Source: Candidatus Ruminimicrobiellum caprinum
Lineage (GTDB): Bacteria > Elusimicrobiota > Endomicrobiia > Endomicrobiales > Endomicrobiaceae
Direction: 5' to 3'
Assembly (NCBI GenBank): GCA_017413305.1
Contig: JAFPUA010000153.1
Location: 1 to 6,683, forward strand
Length of the DNA: 6,683 bases
Numbering within the stretch: the first letter of the stretch is position 1; each line of letters starts with the position of its first letter. The position numbers were made by a program, and so were the translations under genes. Below the pieces are notes generated by a model that had not been told where the DNA came from, ran no database searches, and saw only the letters and a list, made by a program, of their open reading frames with translations. Shown here in pieces: positions 1 through 4,649 of the stretch.

Positions 1-405
1 AAGTGGTACTGAGTTGTTTTCTAAGACGCGTTAAACCAAAATCTTCAAGAAGAGCATCTACCTTTTCTTTTGTTGTTTTTTTGATATAGGCAACATCTGT
101 GCTATTGCCATTAAATTATCTTCTACGGTAAGACCTCTAAAGATGGAACTTTCTTGGGGAAGATATCCTATCCCCGCTCTTGCTCTTTCATACATTGGAG
201 CTTTCGTTATATCTTTATTGTCCAAATAAACATTCCCGTCATACGGTTCTATTAAGCCTACCGTCATATAAAATGTAGTTGTCTTACCGGCACCGTTAGG
301 GCCTAAAAGTCCGACAATTTCTCCTTGGGAAACCTGTATACTTATAGAATTTACAACCATTCTGTGTTTATACTTCTTATATAAAGATTTAGCAGATAAT
401 ATCAT
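1..405 (-). CDS. lptB: LPS export ABC transporter ATPase LptB, frame-disrupted and 3' truncated by window
   Basis: ATPase that powers LPS extraction with LptFG at the inner membrane. The open frame from ATG 405 encodes 115 residues: Walker A GPNGAGKT (35-42), then FYMTVGLIEP, RARAGIGYLPQ with Q-loop Gln84, SSIFRGLTVEDNLMA, all strongly LptB-like. It then stops at TAG (60-58), far short of the usual roughly 240 residues. Homology continues in the -1 frame from the A7 run at 82-76: the reading becomes KKTTKEKV then DALLEDFGLTRLRKQLSTT to the window edge, matching the LptB segment just before the LSGGE signature. With the -1 shift, spacing between DNLMA and the EDF element differs by one residue from E. 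coli LptB. The signature, Walker B and C-terminus lie outside. The gene is either mis-sequenced by one A, inactivated, or read by slippage. Family identity is certain; intactness is not. Confidence 0.9.
76..82 (-). other. A7 slippery heptamer at the lptB frame change
   Basis: On the coding strand the zero frame reads TCA AAA AAA CAA; the seven A's form A AAA AAA, an X XXY YYZ heptamer on which both lysine tRNAs could re-pair perfectly after a -1 slip. The zero frame ends at TAG about 15 nt further, while the -1 frame continues LptB homology. No clear upstream stimulatory Shine-Dalgarno was found, and the only downstream hairpin seen (around TCTTCTTGAAGA, 52-41) is weak. A one-base homopolymer error would look identical. 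Confidence 0.6.
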
Positions 406-1094
406 TTTTCTACCTCTAAATTATCAAAAATTATTTTTCCCTCGACATTTTTGTCCATTTTAACAATTTTTTCATTATACAAAAGAGATATTTCATCGGC
501 TTTAAAATTAGCTTTTTTCCCTTTTTGCCATGCGTTAACCTGAGGTTTCTTTTTGTCTTTTTTCATAAACAAAGATTTACTATCTTTATTCAAAACAGCA
601 TTATCCGAATGTATCGTACCTGAGGACGAAATAATTCTTACATTTCCTACAGCTTTTGCCGACTCAAAATTATCTCTTAAATACAGCTTATTCATATAAA
701 GAACAACAGTATCGGTAGAGCCTTTAACAAAATATTCTACCCTGGGTTTTCCTCCCCACATCATACCGTTCATTTTTTTAGTATTATATTTTGCCTTTGA
801 AGATTTGGCTTTTATTGAACTACCGTCGTCATTTTTTACAAAAAATCTTATATTCCCTTTAGCGTCTATATCATCCGTATCTTTAAAATATTTCATTTCA
901 TCAGCAAGAATTTTATAATTACCTCTTACAACTTTAGCATTTCCTTTAAATACGGAGACTTTACCTTTATTTTTTATTACCATTTTATCTCCGGTAATTT
1001 CCGTTTTCTCTTTCTTTTCTGCAGCAAACAAATTAAAAGAAACAAAAAGAATTGATGACAAAAACAATAATATTAAAAAAAAATTTTTACTCAC
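402..1094 (-). CDS. lptA: LPS transport periplasmic protein LptA (OstA-like), GTG start
   Basis: Forms the periplasmic bridge that conducts LPS from LptC to LptD. 230 residues, somewhat longer than E. coli LptA (185). A Sec signal peptide spans about residues 1-25 (hydrophobic FFLILLFLSSILFVSFNLFA, cleavage near the following A-E-K). The mature part is OstA repeats: TGDKMVIKNKGKVSVFKGNA, VVRGNYKILADEMKYFKDTD, DIDAKGNIRFF, AKAVGNVRIISSSGTIHSD, and a last strand set FKADEISLLYNEK. The start is GTG at 1094-1092; the preceding in-frame triplet is the lptC stop, so no earlier start is possible. AAAGGA lies about 14 nt upstream, a long spacing. A T9 run (1075-1083) falls in codons 4-7 and is a place to suspect indels. 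The stop TGA overlaps the lptB ATG. Confidence 0.9.
   Translation of the reverse strand: MSKNFFLILLFLSSILFVSFNLFAAEKKEKTEITGDKMVIKNKGKVSVFKGNAKVVRGNYKILADEMKYFKDTDDIDAKGNIRFFVKNDDGSSIKAKSSKAKYNTKKMNGMMWGGKPRVEYFVKGSTDTVVLYMNKLYLRDNFESAKAVGNVRIISSSGTIHSDNAVLNKDSKSLFMKKDKKKPQVNAWQKGKKANFKADEISLLYNEKIVKMDKNVEGKIIFDNLEVEK
412..417 (-). promoter_or_regulatory. Shine-Dalgarno of lptB inside lptA
   Basis: AGAGGT at 417-412 is 6 nt before the lptB ATG (405-403) and forms part of the lptA codons for Leu-Glu-Val near its C-terminus. It is, with the pilin site, one of the two best ribosome binding sites in the window. It supports this ATG as the true LptB start despite the frame break further downstream. 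Confidence 0.75.
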
Positions 1095-1640
1095 TTAATC
1101 TATTATAATCCTTTCTTGTTTTATAACTATATTTTGCAAATCCGTATCGGACTCAAAACCTTTACCGTAAATAACATCGTTATCTCTTGTTATTTTTATA
1201 TCGCTATCAGAAAAAATCATTTTTGTGTTAGCATCATATGTAACATCGGTAGTTTCCAAATGTTCCCCGTTAACAGTATCTACAACACAGTTCCCAAGAG
1301 CTTTTATATTATTCGTATTCATATCAACTTCACCTTTGTCTGCAACAAGATAAGATTGATATTTTCCGTCTTCATAAAATTTTACTTTAGGCTCAGTTAA
1401 AACTGCTATTTTCTCGTCATCATTTATTACGGCGAAATCAGACTCAAGAATTGTTTTTATTTTTCCGTCTTTAGTTTCTGTTATAACAAACTTTTCTATA
1501 GTCTGTTCATTTTTAGCTGCAGATGCCGTATCATCGATATTTTCATTAACATCGCAAGATATCAACATAAAAGAACACACTAAAAATAAAAAACAAAATA
1601 AAATTTTATTTTTATTTCTGTTTAGTTTTCCATCTCTCAT
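1095..1640 (-). CDS. lptC: LPS export system protein LptC, predicted lipoprotein
   Basis: Periplasmic-facing component of the Lpt bridge that receives LPS from LptBFG and hands it to LptA. 181 residues. A basic start (MRDGKLNRNKNK) and hydrophobic stretch end in the lipobox LISC, so Cys29 would be lipidated; E. coli LptC instead keeps an uncleaved N-terminal helix. After a short linker the protein is a run of beta-strand repeats typical of the LptC/OstA-like jellyroll (KFVITETKDGKIKTILES, ALGNCVVDTVNGEHLETTDV, KITRDNDVIYGKGFESD). Sequence similarity in this family is low, so the call leans on fold pattern, position and the adjacent lptA. The ATG at 1640 lies inside the lpxL coding end with a poor Shine-Dalgarno, consistent with coupled translation. 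Its TAA directly abuts the lptA GTG. Confidence 0.88.
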   Translation of the reverse strand: MRDGKLNRNKNKILFCFLFLVCSFMLISCDVNENIDDTASAAKNEQTIEKFVITETKDGKIKTILESDFAVINDDEKIAVLTEPKVKFYEDGKYQSYLVADKGEVDMNTNNIKALGNCVVDTVNGEHLETTDVTYDANTKMIFSDSDIKITRDNDVIYGKGFESDTDLQNIVIKQERIIID

Positions 1641-2511
1641 GAAACCACACCCACTGTTCTGGATTTTCTCTTATAAAATTTTCAAGATATTTTGTAAGTT
1701 TTGCGGTAAAATTTTTCACATCGGTATCAAAATCACCTGTACTTTCAGGAGGAACAATCTCATCACTTATTATAAACTGATGTTTATCCTCTGGAAGTCT
1801 TTTGTCAACACTCAAAACAACAGGCGTTCCGGTTTTTAAAGCTAAGGATGCCAAACCTAAAGGTGTAGATGCCGGATATCCAAAGAAATCCACAAAAACA
1901 CTTTGTACAGAAGTATCTTGATCAATAAGCATAGCGATAATTTCATTATTTCTTAAAGCTTTAATCATCTTTCTAGCCGAAGAAAGCTCGTTTCTTAAGA
2001 TAACTTTTACATTCATTATATTTCTGTATTTAACCAACATATCATTGAGTTCATCAATATAAATCTTTTTAGCGATAACATTTACCGGAAAATGCTTTGC
2101 TACACCAGCTGCCAATATTTCCCAATTACCGCAATGAGCACTCAAAACTAAAAGACCTTTTTTTCTGGCCAACATTCTGTTATAAATATCTTTTTGACTA
2201 TCCTCGAAAAAAGCAATTGAATCAAAAAATTTATTGCTCATTTTAGGAAAATTCAACATTTCAAAAAAATTTTTTGCCTCATAAACAAAAATTGTTTTCA
2301 CGATATCGGCAATTTCTTTTTTGCTTTTTTCGGGAAAACACATTGTTAAATGCTTTTTTGCTTTATTTCTGGCATCGGCAATAAGATAATATGCAAGCTT
2401 GCCTATACAAACAGCTAAAACTTTAACAGAAAACTTATAAGGTAAAATTAATACAAGTTTTGAAAACAACCAAGCTGCATAAAAATAACACTTTCTTATA
2501 TATTTCTTCAT
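1612..2511 (-). CDS. lpxL: Lipid A biosynthesis acyltransferase, LpxL/LpxM (HtrB) family
   Basis: Inner-membrane enzyme that transfers an acyl chain from acyl-ACP to Kdo-lipid A on the cytoplasmic face. 299 residues, typical length. An N-terminal hydrophobic segment (about 11-24, YAAWLFSKLVLILP) is the membrane anchor. The catalytic HX4E motif is in SAHCGNWE (His126, Glu131). Further family landmarks are LIDQDTSVQSVFVDFFG with the following STPLG, and the C-terminal NPEQWVWFHERWKT. The sequence alone does not say whether it adds a lauroyl-type first or myristoyl-type second secondary chain, so lpxL rather than lpxM is a default; only one such gene is seen here. Its ATG overlaps the kdsC stop by 4 nt, and its 3' end overlaps the start of lptC by 29 nt. 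Confidence 0.93.
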   Translation of the reverse strand: MKKYIRKCYFYAAWLFSKLVLILPYKFSVKVLAVCIGKLAYYLIADARNKAKKHLTMCFPEKSKKEIADIVKTIFVYEAKNFFEMLNFPKMSNKFFDSIAFFEDSQKDIYNRMLARKKGLLVLSAHCGNWEILAAGVAKHFPVNVIAKKIYIDELNDMLVKYRNIMNVKVILRNELSSARKMIKALRNNEIIAMLIDQDTSVQSVFVDFFGYPASTPLGLASLALKTGTPVVLSVDKRLPEDKHQFIISDEIVPPESTGDFDTDVKNFTAKLTKYLENFIRENPEQWVWFHERWKTKQK

Positions 2512-3047
2512 AACTGTTTCTTTATTATATCATCCCACATTTTTCTGGACTTCAATATAAGCTCACAAACCTCTCTAAAAACGCCTTTTCCCCCATTATA
2601 TTGGGAAACATACTTAGAAATCTTTTTAGCCTCAAAAACAGCATCTTTGGGGCATACAGAAAGGCCTGATTTTTTCAAAGCTCCTAAATCTATAACATCA
2701 TCACCGATATATGCAATCTCGGAAAGACTTATGTCAAGCTTATTAGCTATATTAATAAGAGTTGTTACTTTATTTTTACATTCCTGAACAAGAAAATCTA
2801 TTTTCTGTTCTTTTGCTCTTAACTCAACTTGCTTAGATTTACGACCGGTAATCCAAGCTATTTTTATTTCGGGAAGATTTTTTCTCAGAAGAGTTAATCC
2901 TTGTCTGTCTCTAACATTCCAAACTTTTATTTCTTCGCCGCTTTCAAGTATAATTATTTCTCCGGCGGTTAACACGCCATCGATATCGGTTGCTATCAAC
3001 TTTATTTTTGAAGCTGAAGTTAATAAATTTTTTGAATATTTGTTCAT
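2508..3047 (-). CDS. kdsC: 3-deoxy-manno-octulosonate-8-phosphatase (KdsC, HAD family)
   Basis: Removes phosphate from Kdo 8-phosphate to release Kdo, the step after KdsA. 179 residues, normal for the cap-less HAD phosphatases of the KdsC/YrbI group, which act as tetramers. HAD motif I is TDIDGVLT (nucleophile Asp21, acid/base Asp23), followed by WNVRDRQGLTLLR (43-55), motif II ITGRKS with Thr67, Lys93 as the likely motif III lysine, and motif IV GDDVID at 115-120. The C-terminal GGKGVFREVCELIL (152-165) is the family's flexible tail that reaches a neighbouring active site. ATG at 3047 has a GGCGGA-type upstream element about 9 nt away. The stop TGA overlaps the next gene's ATG in an ATGA arrangement. 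No kdsD isomerase gene is present in the window. Confidence 0.95.
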   Translation of the reverse strand: MNKYSKNLLTSASKIKLIATDIDGVLTAGEIIILESGEEIKVWNVRDRQGLTLLRKNLPEIKIAWITGRKSKQVELRAKEQKIDFLVQECKNKVTTLINIANKLDISLSEIAYIGDDVIDLGALKKSGLSVCPKDAVFEAKKISKYVSQYNGGKGVFREVCELILKSRKMWDDIIKKQL

Positions 3048-3071
3048 ACTTTTTCCGCCGTAAATTGTAAA

Positions 3072-3263
3072 TTATACATTGCTGTTATAAAGCCACGGTG
3101 TAATTTCTTTAGGTATATCTCTCATATACGGCTTTAATAAAAAATTTAAAGAAAAAAAAGCAATAATTATAACGATGTATATTATTGCCAACACTTTCAA
3201 TAACCACGCCAACGAAGGCATCCATGTATTTTGTTTTTCTTGATTTTTATCTTTTTTTATCAT
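3072..3263 (-). CDS. Small single-helix membrane protein of unknown function
   Basis: 63 residues, family not recognised. A polar, lysine-rich N-terminus (about residues 1-13) precedes one hydrophobic segment from about 18 to 43 (core VLAIIYIVIIIAFFSLNFLL), then a short tail with KPYMRDIPKEITPWLY. The positive-inside rule favours a cytoplasmic N-terminus and a periplasmic tail of about 20 residues containing three prolines. There is no lipobox or signal peptidase site. The ATG is 3 nt after the kdsA stop with AAAGG about 10 nt upstream, and kdsC follows 24 nt after the TAA. The tight placement between two consecutive Kdo enzymes and the absence of any competing reading frame make it a real gene in my view. 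It could be a membrane anchor or regulator in LPS synthesis, but that is inference from position alone. It is too short and lacks the beta domain to be LptC. Confidence 0.75.
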   Translation of the reverse strand: MIKKDKNQEKQNTWMPSLAWLLKVLAIIYIVIIIAFFSLNFLLKPYMRDIPKEITPWLYNSNV

Positions 3264-3266
3264 TGT

Positions 3267-4097
3267 TTAGAAACCTTTAACAAGCTTATCTATTTTCACG
3301 GTTTGATTAAGCATTGTTTTAAACATTTTTAAATCAACGCTGTTTGCTCCGTCAGAAAGAGCTTTATCCGGATTTTGATGAACTTCAATAAAAAGTGCTG
3401 CAATACCTACAGCCGCAGCTGCTTTGGCAAGAGGAAGAACATATTGTCTGTCTCCACCGCTTTTTGTTCCCAACCCTCCGGGACGCTGCACGCTGTGCGT
3501 AGCATCAAAAATTACAGGATATCCAAACTGTTTCATTATTTCAACAGATCTATAATCCACAACAAGGTTTCTATAACCAAAACTTGCGCCTCTTTCCGTA
3601 AGAGAAATTTTATTATTGAACTTTTTTATTTTATTTACAACCTGAACCATATCTTCCGGTGCTAAGAATTGACCTTTCTTAACATTTACCGGAATACCGC
3701 TTTTGGCGCATTCAACAACTAAATCAGTCTGTCTGCACAAAAAAGCCGGTATCTGTATAATATCAACGACCTTAGCAACTTTTTCAACATCTTTAGCACA
3801 ATGAACATCAGTAAGCACAGGAACTTTTAAAGCTTCTTTTATTTCCGCTAAAATCTCAAGGCCTTTATCTATCCCGGGACCTCTGTAAGAATCTATGGAA
3901 GATCTATTAGCCTTGTCATAAGATGCTTTAAAAATAAATTTTATTTTTTCTTTTAAGCAAATATCTTTTAATTTTTTTGCCAAATCAAAAGCCGATTTTC
4001 TGCTCTCGATAACACACGGCCCGGCTATAACGCTAAGAGGGATATTATTTGCTAAGACAATATTTTTGGTAATTTGAACTTTATTAACTTTATTCAT
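3267..4097 (-). CDS. kdsA: 3-deoxy-8-phosphooctulonate synthase (Kdo8P synthase)
   Basis: Condenses phosphoenolpyruvate with D-arabinose 5-phosphate to give Kdo 8-phosphate, the committed step of Kdo synthesis, in the cytoplasm. The 276-residue length is normal. Recognisable segments in order: AGPCVIES (25-32), FKASYDKANRSSIDSYRGPG (56-75), TDVH (96-99), IPAFLCRQTDL (116-126), NVKKGQF (138-144), TERGASFGYRNLVVDYRS (167-184), DATHSVQRPGG (198-208), FIEVH (236-240) and ALSDGANS (246-253). Cys28 together with His201, Glu238 and Asp249 matches the ligands of the metal-dependent class (Aquifex type), whereas the E. coli metal-independent enzyme has Asn at the Cys position. Translation starts at ATG 11 nt after the pilin stop, with only a weak Shine-Dalgarno. 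The small membrane protein follows 3 nt after its TAA. Confidence 0.97.
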   Translation of the reverse strand: MNKVNKVQITKNIVLANNIPLSVIAGPCVIESRKSAFDLAKKLKDICLKEKIKFIFKASYDKANRSSIDSYRGPGIDKGLEILAEIKEALKVPVLTDVHCAKDVEKVAKVVDIIQIPAFLCRQTDLVVECAKSGIPVNVKKGQFLAPEDMVQVVNKIKKFNNKISLTERGASFGYRNLVVDYRSVEIMKQFGYPVIFDATHSVQRPGGLGTKSGGDRQYVLPLAKAAAAVGIAALFIEVHQNPDKALSDGANSVDLKMFKTMLNQTVKIDKLVKGF

Positions 4098-4108
4098 AAA
4101 TTAAACAA

Positions 4109-4561
4109 CTAACCTATCTGTTCGTATTTTTTATCATTAACTTTGTTATATCCGCCTGTAACACTAAATTCCATTCTCAATATGGATGCACCGTCATGAT
4201 ATGCCTTCTCCGGCATAGGGGCAAATGCTGTAAATTTTGTTGCGATATCTGGAGAACTTCCTCCAGGATTAAACAATGAGAAATATTTATTGCTTCTTGC
4301 ATCAATACCTAAAACTTCATCAATAGTGGTATATGTTGTATCATTTGCCAAATTAGATGCTTTATAGAACATTAAATATTCAACATAATATGTCTTCTGT
4401 GATGTGAGAATGGTCGACATCAATGCACGGCCTTCCGTAATAACGGCCTGTTTTATATAACTTTTAAAAACAACCTGTCCTACAATAGACAAAATACCGA
4501 CGATAATAACGATGGTAATAAGCTCAACTAAAGAAAATCCTTTCTTAGATGTGTTTTTCAA
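4109..4561 (-). CDS. Type IV pilin-like protein (class III signal peptide), TTG start
   Basis: 150-residue pilin or pseudopilin-like protein. The leader MKNTSKKG is followed by FSLVELITIVIIVGIL, the prepilin peptidase motif: cleavage after Gly8, Phe as the first mature residue and Glu at mature position 5 (Glu13), then a hydrophobic helix of about 22 residues. The rest of the N-terminal helix is amphipathic (ITEGRALMSTILTSQKTYY), and the globular part includes GIDARSNKYFSLF. There are no cysteines, so no pilin disulfide loop, and the proline common at mature position 22 is Val. It should insert in the inner membrane and be processed by a PilD-type peptidase encoded elsewhere. No other pilus gene is nearby. 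It is the first gene after the promoter, with kdsA 11 nt downstream, so it shares the LPS transcript. The pattern resembles the many scattered pilin-like genes I recall from Elusimicrobiota. Whether it forms a fibre is unknown. Confidence 0.88.
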   Translation of the reverse strand: MKNTSKKGFSLVELITIVIIVGILSIVGQVVFKSYIKQAVITEGRALMSTILTSQKTYYVEYLMFYKASNLANDTTYTTIDEVLGIDARSNKYFSLFNPGGSSPDIATKFTAFAPMPEKAYHDGASILRMEFSVTGGYNKVNDKKYEQIG

Positions 4562-4567
4562 GATATT

Positions 4568-4574
4568 CTCCTTT
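4568..4574 (-). promoter_or_regulatory. Strong Shine-Dalgarno deciding a TTG start
   Basis: AAAGGAG at 4574-4568 stands 6 nt before the TTG at 4561-4559. Neither ATG nor GTG is available at a usable distance at this end of the pilin gene, and the TTG start gives the short basic leader expected before a prepilin cleavage site. The ribosome binding site therefore settles the start codon. Confidence 0.85.
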
Positions 4575-4596
4575 ACAACAAATTTTTATTTTTATA

Positions 4597-4632
4597 CCAA
4601 GATATTATATCATAAAAAAATTATAAAAACAA
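4597..4632 (-). promoter_or_regulatory. Extended -10 sigma70-type promoter for the pilin-kdsA-lpt operon
   Basis: On the minus strand, TTGTTT at 4632-4627 (three of six matches to TTGACA) is separated by exactly 17 nt from a perfect TATAAT at 4609-4604, and the -10 is preceded by TG at 4612-4611, giving the extended form TGATATAAT. Transcription would begin near 4597, leaving a leader of about 36 nt before the TTG start at 4561. The spacer contains a T7 run. The -10 lies inside a small inverted repeat, GATATAATATC (4611-4601). This is the only gap between genes in the window larger than 24 nt, and it separates the Nfu-phosphoesterase-MATE group from the LPS genes. Assigned by inspection only; AT-rich sequence produces chance -10 matches, but the exact spacing, extended -10 and correct position make it credible. 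Confidence 0.75.
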
Positions 4633-4649
4633 GAAAATAGACATCTGTT

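Noticed and set aside
41..52. Hairpin TCTTCTTGAAGA as a frameshift stimulator downstream of the lptB A7 run
   Set aside because: Only 4-5 weak base pairs with a tiny loop, and far from the usual 5-9 nt spacing after the slippery site; it does not by itself support programmed frameshifting.
1..57. A separate small gene starting at ATG 57-55 after the lptB stop
   Set aside because: That frame (MLFLKILV) stops at once with TAA, whereas the neighbouring frame continues LptB homology.
1116..1400. Plus-strand open frames antisense to the genes (1116-1400, 1639-1839, 3375-3665, 4843-5088, 5707-6033)
   Set aside because: Each is antisense to a well-supported gene, shows no recognisable motif, and has low-complexity Phe/Ile/Lys-rich composition expected from an AT-rich complement.
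4562..4649. Riboswitch, small RNA or tRNA in the only sizeable intergenic gap
   Set aside because: The gap is 88 nt, almost all A/T, with no stable stem, and is explained by a promoter plus a leader of about 36 nt.
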